A stretch of DNA of 64,000 bases from Paragonimus westermani. Lineage: Eukaryota > Platyhelminthes > Trematoda > Plagiorchiida > Troglotrematidae. The position numbers were made by a program, and so were the translations under genes. Shown here piece after piece: positions 42,831-53,559 of the stretch. The notes beneath the pieces are model-generated. The model was not told the DNA's origin and searched no databases. It saw only the letters and a list, made by a program, of their open reading frames with translations. The stretch spans positions 1 to 64,000 of the forward strand of contig QNGE01003321.1 in assembly GCA_008508345.1 (NCBI GenBank), written 5' to 3'. Each line of letters starts with the position of its first letter. Positions within the stretch are counted from its first letter, which is position 1.

Positions 42831-43480
42831 AGAACTTCGGCTCACCGGTATTCGCAGATAGCTTTGAACTTATTTCTCCCGGTGATGCGGGAGCTCTGCC
42901 AAGTTGGCACTTCAGTGAGGAAACCTTGGCAACATGTTGAATCGAGTGTTGTAGTAGGGCACTGGGTTGTATCGGGTGTTCCTCTTGGTTAGAGCTGGCT
43001 CGCAAACTACCTCTCGGATGGGGGTAGACGAAGTCCAAACCATGTATCACTTCATGGATGAGGCGTTGAAAATTTGAGCACCCCTGTTCAAAATACGTGG
43101 CAATCAAGGGGTTTTGAAAACGGCAAAGGGGTTTGTAACCGCGGTTTTGAGTTTTTCTTCCTTGAATGGCAGGATCTAGTGATAAGCACGAACCAAATTC
43201 ATCCCGCTGAAGACAGTTCCCCTCATGGAAGTAGCTGACTCTTACATGTGCGTTACCGGGTACATTTCAGGAACGGTTGCTCTGGTTAGCCCACAGTAAT
43301 CATCGCATGGGCGCTAATCACCTGACTTCTTGGGGACTCTATGCATCGGTGAGGCACACAATCTTTTGGGAGTTTATCTTATTCCCAGTTCGGATTAAGC
43401 CCTGGCGAGTTTGAGTTTGTGGAAGGCCAACTGGCGGGGTCGTGCCGAGACGGGGGTTCCTCAGTATGGATAGCGTGCGT
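42831..43480 (-). pseudogene. Reverse transcriptase of CsRn1-like element 3
   Basis: On minus: S-A-R-P-R-Q-L-A-F-H-K-L near 43440-43405, V-P-K-K-S-G-D near 43345, R-P-C-D-D-Y near 43318, A-T-V-P-E-M-Y-P near 43275, V-F-S-G-M-N-L-V-R-A-Y-H (first aspartate changed to N) near 43215, F-Q-R-L-I-H-E-V at about 43068, and F-V-Y-P-H-P in place of the Y-I-D-D catalytic box near 43040-43025, then N-Q-E-E-H. Both catalytic sites are lost. Confidence 0.82.
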
Positions 43481-44500
43481 GGCATCTAAGGTCACCGGTA
43501 AGATATCGCTCGATGTGCGGCTACAGGCGTGTTATTCTTAGCATGGATCTGTGGGGTGCAGGGGAGCGTCTTTTGTACATGGAAACACGCTAACACGCGC
43601 CCCGTTACCAACCCTGGAAGTGTGTCCGGTTTTTACACCCCGAACAAAATGAGGCCACAGGAAGGGTTAGCGCCGGCGGAGTTAACTGCTTCCAAATGCC
43701 GGCTGTTGAGTTTGCATCGCTCCGGTGATACGTAGGTGCAGGGTTTGTTGCACCGTCTGCCTGAGTCACCAAAACGTCCATGATATCAACAAAAATCGGT
43801 ACGTGACGCCTGGATAGTACGCTAGGTCGGCAATCAGAGGGATGGCTTGAAGAAATTTCGTCCAGACAGCTTCGCAAAGCTGCGATTTCGGCCTTGGTAT
43901 TTCGATGCTTCACGGAATACGCTTTTTGATATCTAAGCTATCGGGATGGTATTTACCTACTGTAAAGCGTGGAATTGAATGTGGTACGCTCAATCTTCCA
44001 GGTGGTGGTTGAAAACGCTGCACTCATTGACAGGCGATTTTGGCCATCTCAGCAACACTTCGTGAGTGAGCAAAGGATACTAGTGCTTGTGCTGATTTTG
44101 GCAGTGTTTTGATCCGGAGTTCTCGCAGGAGGAATTCGTCCACGTACCAGTTGCAGACTAGTTTTTACGTACCTGCTAGAGGGGTTGTCAGAGGTTTGTT
44201 GCATAGCTTCAGACCGTGGTGAAATTGTTGAGTCCGGGTCATCCCAGAGGTAGTGATCTGATCAGCAACCGCGTTCCCAGAGTTTCGCACTTATGCCATA
44301 CAAGTTGATTTACCGTAACTTCGCGAAGTTGTATGACAACTTCACTGAGGGCCCTGCCTGACGACTGACAGAATGGTCAATCGTGTAAAATTCCGTTTTC
44401 AAAAAATGCTGCTCTCAAGTAAAGGCCGAAGAAATGAGTCATTTTCCAGAAGCAATGAGATTACTAGTGCAATAGCACCGAGGGAAGGGCTGTCGATATG
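43481..44500 (-). pseudogene. Gag and protease of CsRn1-like element 3
   Basis: On minus: capsid end D-E-F-L-L-R-E-L-R-I-K-T-L-P near 44140-44100 and S-V-A-E-M-A-K-I-A near 44060; Gag finger C-stop-Y-H-G-R-F-G-D-S-G-R-R-C-N-K-P-C near 43795-43742, in which all four metal ligands survive but the usual tryptophan codon is TGA; protease box G-N-G-A-R-V-S-V-F-P near 43618, where D-T-G has become G-N-G; then N-N-T-P-V-A near 43552. Part of the protease is deleted before RT. N-terminal Gag to 44500 is very decayed. Confidence 0.78.
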
Positions 44501-46028
44501 TTTAGATGAAAGTTCAGTTGCTAGGTAGTGGTCATATAGTTATGAGCCATTGATAACTGCCGATTTGACCGAACCAGGAAGAAAGGTAGAAAGGTTATGT
44601 CCTGAGCATGTGCGCGTAGGAAGAAAAACAATTGTATGAGCGTAACTCAACAAAAACAGAATACGTGTAAGTATGTGGAGGGACGAAATCAACATAATGC
44701 AAGTGGAGGCTTGGGAGGAAAGCCGGAATTTTACAGGCTTACCAATTTCTGGGTCAGTCCAACGGAACACCATACACTCAGTTCTCACGATCGAGAGCCG
44801 AAAGACAGTACAAATTGAGACCAAACGCGTTGGCCCCTGCGTTCATATCGGCATCATATGGCAGCACATCAACCTGGCGAGGCACAGATTGAGGCGACCT
44901 TGGTCCTGCGATGGATGTTACGGATTAACATTTCGAAGAAATAAAAAGTTCACTTCTTCATAACGAAGCGGCCCGAGCTGAAAATTGTTCACCTTCTTTT
45001 ACGAGTGGGATCCTGAGGGCTTCGAGTGCCACAGCGACAAGAGAAGCAATTCTTTACTTCCAATAGCCATCTGATGAGCGGTTCGGAATTTCGAGCTGTC
45101 GGCAGAACATAGAAAGTCTACAGACATCACCGATACACGAGTTCACCCTCTCACTGGGAGGCGGTAAATCGAGCGATAATAGCGGGACAGGCATGATTTT
45201 GTTCCCTATGAACTGCAGTTTCCGGCTTTACGGCTAAATTTATAGGTGAACGGTGAAAAAGGCAAAATGGTTGCAGTGGCATAAGATAAAGATGGGGAGT
45301 TGAGTAATCTAAATCCATGGGAAGGACGGTTCCAAGTTAACTCACCCAGACGAACTTCACACAAGTATGGTCAGAGAGGTGACCAACACTCACTTAACTT
45401 TTGGACTGCGTCGTACGAGTAGGGGGATACAACACACTGTGGAAGCAGGTCCCGACTGTTGGGAACTCGACAAACGAAGAGGTCAACCCTGATCATTATA
45501 TCTACTCGTCTTCTCCAACTTAGGACTGTGGCATCGGAGGTAGGAATCAAGCATGGCCTCTGCCTCAACTGCAGTTATATCATCAGAAACCTAGAAGGTT
45601 TCTCTCAAGTCTTATCTCACCATCCTTTACTCAGTAGGGAAAAGATAGTTTTCTTAGTCTCTCTTCATACGAGTCACACCGCATTCGCTCTAGCTCCCTT
45701 TTCAAACATATTTGAACTCTCTGAAGTGCCCTCATATATGCGTCCGAGGTCAGCAGACATTGCTGCAGATATGGCTCCAGACACACCCTTTATACTGGCA
45801 ACAACACCTCCGATAGCCCTCTAACTTGATCATCTCTATGCAAAATTCAGATCCTCATAAGTATGCCTGCATTTAGGAGTGCCTACGCACTTCACATGTG
45901 AGCGGAGATGGGGATATTCATTATGGGAATTGTGCACTTGCAGAAAGCCCCAGATTCCGGCACCGTCATTCGCCAACATAACTCGTCATAGCCTCCGCCT
46001 CGAAGTGGGTGGAAATCAAAATCAACAA
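44501..46028. other. No recognised gene; faint Gag-like trace
   Basis: On minus, 45430-45380 reads S-Y-D-A-V-Q-K-L-S, faintly like a gypsy Gag capsid segment, but nothing around supports it. The plus open frame 45459-45824 (121 codons) has no known domain. Confidence 0.35.
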
Positions 46029-46220
46029 CACAACGGAATGCAGCCATCAAGCCGCTGCAAGTGTTTTACCATGTCCTATTGAACACAACCGCAAACAGGT
46101 GATGCGAGCAGTGAACGACTGAAGCACAACGGAATGCAGCCATCAAGCCGCTGCAAGTGTTTTACCATGTCCTATTGAACACAACCGCAAACAGGTGATG
46201 CGAGCAGTGAACGACTGAAG
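46029..46220. repeat. Perfect 96-bp tandem duplication
   Basis: 46029-46124 and 46125-46220 are identical and adjacent; a five-base start of a third unit (CACAA) follows at 46221. No other copy in the window. Perfect identity suggests a recent event or an assembly effect. Confidence 0.92.
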
Positions 46221-46419
46221 CACAAAGTTCCCGGCCGTAGACCGTTATTTCTTCAGCTGTCGTGGATAACAAACAGTTTGCCACATTTTCCACTTTTCTA
46301 CTCCGAAACGTGGTGCACATATTAAGATCACTGAAATGTGTCATTATTGGATATCTGTGTTTTAATCAGCGGAAAATTAAAACCACCTCCGTGTACGTTA
46401 CTTTCGAAATCCGGTATTG
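46221..46419. other. No recognisable gene
   Basis: Short spacer between the tandem duplication and repeat S; an 86-codon open frame on plus runs into the repeat. Confidence 0.4.
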
Positions 46420-46715
46420 TAACGCGCAACCGAAACCAGCGAGCGCGCACGAACTGAATTTGAGTTGTGTAACGGGGCGTGCTGAGGTGTTGTCGGTGCT
46501 GTTTCGGTTTGCGTTTGTGTAAGTCGCGTGCATGGGCCTTTGGCTCATGCTTGTTCATATTGTTTCTATGTTCAGAACTGTTGTTCGAACCACTACTTCG
46601 GAAGAACGCTGTCCCCTGGTGCGTCCACGTTGCCCGAAGATTGGTCAGCGAAGTCACGGGCATTCAAAGAAGAGTCAGCTGGCCCGCATGTTACACTATG
46701 GCCACTGTTGTTTTG
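46420..46715 (+). repeat. Short dispersed repeat S, copy on plus
   Basis: From TGTAACGCGCAACCGAAACC to CGCATGTTACACT. Ends are TGTAAC and GTTACA, so it starts TG and ends CA. The same end blocks occur in the copy at 55525-55811 (minus). Open frames across it are shadows. Confidence 0.7.
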
Positions 46716-49390
46716 GTGTTTTGCACGCGACGCTGGTTCTGTGCTAATATATACGTGGACACGGTAATGCAGAAATTATTTATCATCTCAGTAGCTAATT
46801 ATATTTTTTTTATTTTAAGGACGTGAACTATACCGCAGCTCTCGAGACGTTTTTTATAACGGTAGAGTTCACACTTTCTCACCACTCCAAGAGTGCCTGC
46901 AAGGTACATGAAGTATGTCGGTGTTATTTACATTCATGGTATTAGCCACGTGGCGAAAACAATTTCGAAGTATGACGAAGTAAATGTCAAAGTGGCTTCT
47001 TATTTTCACGGTTTGCTGATTGTTGTTTGATGGAAAATCGGTGACTCCGTTCCACGCATTTATTCAGTTCCCTCTCGTTCATACTTTTTTTAACTTCGGA
47101 AATCCTACTGATAGTGAGCACGAACCTCTCCTGCAAACCGACACGACCCTTCAATTTGCGCGCGCGACAACTCATTTCTATCACAGAAATTATTATCGAT
47201 GTTTTACCAAATCGTGATATCTTTCGCTCTGAAGGACTTGTTTTCGCGCAATTTTCCTTCATTTCTTCCCGCTGTCAGACCTTCGTTTATGTGTGACCTG
47301 GTTTCATTTTGCGCTCAATCGTTTCGCCATTAGGCGATTATTGCATTTGACCATATTCACATGGACCGCTAATCTCAGAACTCACACAACTTGTAGATTC
47401 GATACTGAGGTTTCTTGTTGTCTTCTATTTAGTTTGTACCACTGTTCTTTTACCTAAGCACCCTATTAATAAGAAACTTGCCGATACGACCGTCTCTCCT
47501 TCTGAACCTAATCGGCTGCTGGACAGTCTTAGAGTGCATAGATGCTCGTTGCTCACATACGCAGGCATTCTAAATCCGGCTCCTCGACAGACGTTGCGAG
47601 TGGACAAAACGTTGTGCAAACAACCATTGGACAACCGGGACTATCAGTATGGCGAAATACTTCCCTGAAAGCCGTCTAGATTCATTATGGTCGTTGGAAC
47701 GCACGCAGAAATTTCCGACGTTTTCAGTGAACTGTTGTTTATCAGTTTCAACAGATCTGTTCTCGCGACGCTTGCCGAAAATCACGATTTCCCGTGGTCC
47801 AAAGAAATGCCCGCGTCGCTGTGAGCTTATCCGGATTTGAACAAAATCACCCAATAATCTTCTGGCACATGAGTCACACCCTACAGATCAAAAACTCACC
47901 ATCAGTGAGGTGCAAGGCTGTGGGAGTCTGCCAGAATATAACAGGCCATCTGCTGATGTCAACAGTGTGTGGTGAATGATTGTGGAAAGTTTATCACAAC
48001 CACTGACATTGGAAGCATCCGGCGCAAGTTGAAGCCTGCAACCTGTAGTGAGCTTTTTGTGTAAGATTCGTCACCGGGCTTCACGTAACCTCATGGAAGT
48101 GCTCTAGAAGATCAAGACAAAAGGCATCCTGTGTACTAATCAGGATAAAGGCAGCAAGTGCTCCCACACCTGCATTGTACAATGTACAAAGATCAAGTTA
48201 TTTGGATGTTATCCACATGCGGTGAATGTGGATGCCACCTACGGGAAAAAACACGCACAAGTATGTGATGAAAGGTTTTCTGACAATTCTGAAGTTTGAC
48301 GCAATGCCAGTTTCTGGTTATGGATGCATGGGACACGGCTGGCCAGTGGTCCACGAGTAAGTTCGTAGTCAGAAGTATACTCAACCACGTAAGATGTCTG
48401 AAATTCTTCGGGAATGATCAGTGAGCACATAGCAGTAAAGATGTTCGTGATGGATGAAATGGCTTCTTAAATGCGAACAACCAGTGTGCAGTTCGGCTGC
48501 GACATCATGTTTTGTTGCTTCCACGTGTATCATTTTCTTGCCACATCTGTTAGAACAAGAAATCACTTCGCGGTTGCTACCACTAACCAAACAGCTACAA
48601 GAGAGTAATTTGCATCATTATAGCATAAACTGTAGGTCCCAACGTGACTGTGATATTACCGGTCGAACCCAATGATATCTTTGAATTATTCGTTGCACAA
48701 CTGGTTTTACATCAAGCCCAAGTAGGTGATCCATGCACAACCCGATTTTGTAAGGCAGCACAAATGGATGGAACAGTTATGTGTTTAAGCACCGGGTAAA
48801 CTTGGACCTCACTCGTTAGGTAGGATAGCTGGATGGAGCGGCAATAAGTGTTTGAACGGGAATTGCCCTTCGATGTCACTCCAGTATTCAAACGTACGTC
48901 ATATTCAGATGGTTATACCATTAACTGTCTGATCAGGTTACGTTTGCGAGATATTTCACGTATCAAAATGATTTTCGGTTTAACGCTGCAACGTGAATTT
49001 TGCAATCTTGGTAGCAAGTAAATGGCCATTCCTGCCTAACGTAACTAAAAAAACACTGGCGTGCTATTCCCGGTACATAATACTACGCCGGAAAATAATT
49101 ACTACGGGATCTTGCGTTTGCAGCTTTATAAAATCTTATTTACTAGGGTCGACCGATGGTTTCATCTTTGGGATGAAAAGTCAGTTTTCTGGCTTAGTTG
49201 GAATTTAGTAGGAAAATGACATCTTAGCACTTTTGCATCATTGAGTTTCTTTATATTCTAACATTCATTCTCCGCAGTTGCGTTAAATTATCACCAATCG
49301 TTAAGCGACTGAACTCCTGCACATTTCTTGTCTACGTCTTCGAGATATAAAAATATCAAATCTCCCAACAACACAGTTCATTAACTCAGG
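46716..49390. other. 2.7 kb without a recognised feature
   Basis: Contains mirrored short open frames on both strands (for example 47570-47854 minus against 47649-47840 plus). No domain, no repeat partner noticed. Confidence 0.4.
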
Positions 49391-52010
49391 GAAGTGAAAC
49401 ACGTCACAAAATTGTATAAACTTTCGTGGTTTAAAAACCACCATCTTAAAAATCACGGAGAAACTTTCGGTTTTTCTGCACCTGGATATTCGGTTTGCCG
49501 AGGGGTCTCCGCTTAAAGGTGTAAGGTAAGCTATGTCACTTTTCTCAAGCATAGCACCCAACATCCAAGGTTACCGGCAGGTTCAGCTCTCTGATAAATT
49601 TGAGGCTCTTTGGCTTTAACTAGCATTGCGTAGCCGAGATTCACCCCTAGTGGAGCTATTCATCGCTCTTTTCAATCCAGAATTTCCGTTGATAAGGCCG
49701 TTCTCGCAAACCCGCGAAAAATTCCTGGCTCCCAGCGTTTACCTCATCTGATTTTGAGCGACTCCAATGCACCTAAACGTCAGTGACTCCTCAAGACTGT
49801 GAGTGTGGATTCTCGACACCCTCCTCAATGCTCACACAAAAGAGAGAATAAACACATGTCAGCTCTCCGACAGGGCATCGTTCTGGTCAGATTCTTCCTC
49901 CGCTGAAACTAGTCATCAAGAATGAGAGCCGCCTGATAGATAGAAGTAGTCACGAAGCAACCATTTGAACACAATGACCACTCTCTACTAACCTTTGATT
50001 TTATCTGTTACTGGTCATGAAAGACAACAGTAAGTTCCACAGTTCAAAATGTTATTTGCGCCGATAGTCTTGGTCTCGAAAGCCACCTTAGTTAGCTGCT
50101 GCTTCATTATGACCCAGTGGATCGGAAGTACCATACATTTCAGAGCGTACTTCAGAAAGCGGACGACTTATGCGCGCCGCACAAACTGTGCACTCTTCTA
50201 TTTTTGTTCGCTGCTTTCGCGCAGAGTGCGTCGTCTCCTCAGTGACTTCCCAGTTATCCACATAGCAAAATTTTACGGGAAACACGGGGGATCTATGCGC
50301 GTTCTCCACTGTCCGAAATAGGCGCATGCAGGAAACATGTAAACAAACTAACCTGATACAAGAAAAGGTGCTGCTGAATGTCCGCCAGGACATGTTTTAT
50401 TCCAGCACATGGGACGATTGAGGTGGAATAATCCACCAGCTTTTCCTTTGCAATGCCCGACGGGCTTACCTTACTTAGCCGCATAGTTGTGGCCGAGTTA
50501 TTCAGGGAGTACTACTGGGCCCTCTATGAAGTCTCACAGGCGGAATGGCATCACGTCCTACCGCTGCAGAACTTTCGACGACTACTCGTTACTACTGAGC
50601 TTTCTATGCTGGATTTTGAAGACCATTTATCTAAGGTTATTTTTTACGGTGCAATGGGTCCTGACAATATCCATCGCAGAATTCTCAAAGTAGCTGCTAC
50701 TCTGGTGGAACCCCTTTATGCGATGCTTAAACAGCCACCTCAGACTGGCGTCCTCCCTAGCGCAAGGAAAGAGGCGGCGGTCACACCCATATTGAAAGCA
50801 GGCGGCCAGCACTTTCCGGCCAGCTATCAGCCAATCAACCATGCCACATAGTGAAGTACATCTTGAAGCATACATTCCCCGACCACTTATCAAACCATCT
50901 TTTTTCTTCTACTCAACACAGCTTCCTCCTACCCGGTCGTGCATAACGAATATGCTTACTTTCATGGATAGTCTGACAGAGGCCGAGGGCAATGACCTTA
51001 TCTCAGATGCTATCTCTTTTGATTTCACCAAGGCTTCAGATGATGCTCCACACGGTCCCCCGAAACATAAACTGGAAGGCAGTGGAATTCAAGAAGTGGT
51101 TCATCGTCGGAATGCCTCCTTTGCTGATAATGGAACATTCGGGGTAAGAGCCGGATCAGACCTTCCGTCCTCCTCCCGACATCTGCTGGAACTCTGTAGA
51201 GGTCATTACCTGATCCTCCATTATTTCCGACTTAACTCAAAAAACTTCAAGACGGTACTTCCAGCAATGTTTTCCTATAAGTCGATGGTTGGAAAGTCCG
51301 GAATTTCATTCATTCCGGCTCACCACAGATGAATCTTGGCGCTATCAAACGCCGAGCGGACGCTTGAGACCTCCCACTAAATGACAACAAGTTTGCTCAT
51401 ATGTCACTTATTGAAGGTTCTAGCAATGCCATCGTGAGTCTTAGTGCATTGAGCACGGTGGATGTCATGAAAACCGATGTGCAGGAAGATCTGGGTGCCC
51501 GGCTGCTGTCCGGCTCATCCTTCGCTTAACACCATAAGATGGCGGCTGGAAGGAATTTGCAACTACTAGGACGATGGAGTGCACTTTTACCAGCTTAGAT
51601 GAGGGAGCGTTTCAGACTCTCGGGTGGATTTATATGCGGTCGCTCCTCAAGCATGATAAGTAGATCGTGTGTACCGGCCTGAAGAAAGACATATAAGCTG
51701 GTGAGTGTATCCATTGCGCTTCTACCGAGATAGTCACGGGTCCAAGAAATTTCAAGTATGAGTCTTCATTTGAGACTTCTTAACTTTACCTACTCTGTGG
51801 TGATTCAATTCCCACTTTCTCAGAATGGTTCTCATCGAGCACTTCTTCACTGCATCGAACGGTGACGGCCGGCGAGAACATAAAAAGCTTTTCAGGCTTC
51901 ATCCGTGGACATTCCTTGGGTAGCAGCTCTTTTGTGGGGTTGTTAACCCGTGGAACAGTCCTCCTTCTGAGGTCGTCAGGAACGATTCTAGAGGTAGCTC
52001 TGAAGAATTG
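49391..52010 (+). pseudogene. CR1-like LINE D (endonuclease + RT), decayed
   Basis: Endonuclease from about 49400: S-A-P-G-Y-S-V-C-R near 49477, F-E-A-L-W near 49600, N-D-H-S-L-L-T-F-D-F near 49975 (S-D-H box changed to N-D-H). Linker A-D-D-L-C-A-P-H near 50165. RT: M-G-P-D-N-I-H-R-R-I-L-K at 50657-50690, Q-T-G-V-L-P-S-A-R-K near 50740, F-D-F-T-K-A-S-D-D-A-P-H near 51020-51054. The catalytic Y-A-D-D box is not visible; the segment that should hold it is missing or scrambled after 51200. L-N-D-N-K-F-A-H-M-S near 51375 and V-V-N-P-W-N-S-P-P-S-E-V-V near 51937-51975 close the ORF. Confidence 0.82.
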
Positions 52011-52329
52011 CCTGATACTCATTTGCTCCTGAAGTCATTACGCGAGCAATCATATTCTATTCTTGGTATTTATCTTAATCCCCAAGGGCGGTGCCATATC
52101 CTGTTTCCAGCGATTGCCTCTCAGACCAACAGACGCCCGCTTGGCACTGAGGAAGAAAAAACGACCGGATCTGGGAATTCTGAGTCTCCGCCTCGAGCTC
52201 GTGTATCCGGTACGGGATCTATGAATCGTGGAATCATTTCTTCAAAAAGACCATATATATGAATTGTCTTTTTCAAGGAAATCAGGCTCCATAGAAGACC
52301 ATGCTCGTCCCTCTGCTAGCCACTCCGAG
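52011..52329 (+). other. 3' end of LINE D / start of LINE E
   Basis: An 84-codon open frame (52008-52262) overlaps the end of LINE D and continues beyond it with a Ser/Arg/Thr-rich stretch. It may be LINE 3' sequence or the N-terminus of the next LINE's ORF1; I cannot tell. Confidence 0.4.
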
Positions 52330-53500
52330 GGCGCAGAAACCAGACACATGTAAGTGCAGCTGCAAGATGTCTGAGAATGTTATTGCATTACATATGGCGA
52401 CAATGAAAGAAGATCTGGTTGAAACCCATTGCTTTATCTGATATGAAGTCAGAACTGAGCTCGCTAAATGGTTATATTACGCTTGCCCTTCGAGGCGTGG
52501 CGGTTGTTCGTAAGGCAATGGCCTTGTCTACAGCTCAACTTGAAGAAGCTGCGACAAGCTTGGGGAGCAGGATACTTTGTTGAAGAAGGCTTGTTTTATG
52601 GAAACAATGTCCGACAATATCCTGTCCGTGAGAACGAGCCCATGTGGTGGCAAACAACTCCTTCCCTTCATAGTTGATAAAAATGGTTTTCTGCCAACAG
52701 ACGTCGCTCCAAAGTTAACGAGAAGCTACTCGGACTTCTTATGACGTTACCTGCAAAGATTAGCACACGAAAAGTGTCGAATGGAGTGTTTGACCAGAAG
52801 AAAAGCCACTATAATCTCAGAGGAGTCTCGCTGGATCGCTCGTTGCAGAAGCGTTTCTAACTTGTCAGAACGAGGTCATGTATCAAGGCTGACCCCAAAC
52901 TTCAAGCTAAAGTGAAATGCCTTAACCCCTCTCCCAAGGAGGGAGCAGTGTTCCTGACTGGATCAATCCACGCACCTACAACAGTGGCGGCTGCCTCCAT
53001 CCTCTTAGATGACCAACGGTCCGTGCAGCTGCACAGGTCTGGAAGAGTAGCTCTCAAGGGTGGTGTGGACCACCACTCTTTCTTTGGAACACAGTCATTC
53101 CACCTCATAAAAGGCCCGTTAAAACTCACCTAACCTTAAGTTGTATACTTAATTGAGTCTGCTGCGGTCGCCCCTGCATCGAAGGGGCGAATACTTGGCC
53201 CATTTCAGCCTCGTTCTCTTCGACCAGGTCGCAGTCATTTCGTCCTAAGTTCTCTTCTAATCTCAAACCTCACCCAAAGTTCCAATGGTGAAAAACTGCC
53301 AATCACTCCCAGAAATTTCGGAAGCGAGGGCGGTCTGAAAGCCGTCAACTTTGGGCGAGCGGAAGCGCACGAAGTATCCCGGGGCACTCACATGATCAGG
53401 TTGTGATGAAACGGCCGGCACCCTTCAAGACAGATCACGGAACTATACCGCCTGGTAGAAAGCCCTCCTTGCTACCGAGATTGCATTTTCAAGCTCCTCC
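52330..53500 (+). pseudogene. ORF1-like region of CR1-like LINE E
   Basis: Located just upstream of the LINE E endonuclease. One stretch near 52443-52588 reads as a helical segment (M-K-S-E-L-S-S-L-N...Q-L-E-E-A-A-T-S-L), the kind of coiled region expected in ORF1. A 73-codon frame at 52912-53133 follows. No metal knuckle is seen. Assignment rests mainly on position. Confidence 0.4.
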
Positions 53501-53559
53501 TTGTGATCTCCTGTCTCTCCTTGCATCCAACCAAACGAAGAAGTAGTTCTCACTTGTGT

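Noticed and set aside
45459..45824. 121-codon plus frame
   Set aside because: No recognisable domain and faint Gag-like trace on the opposite strand; not supported.
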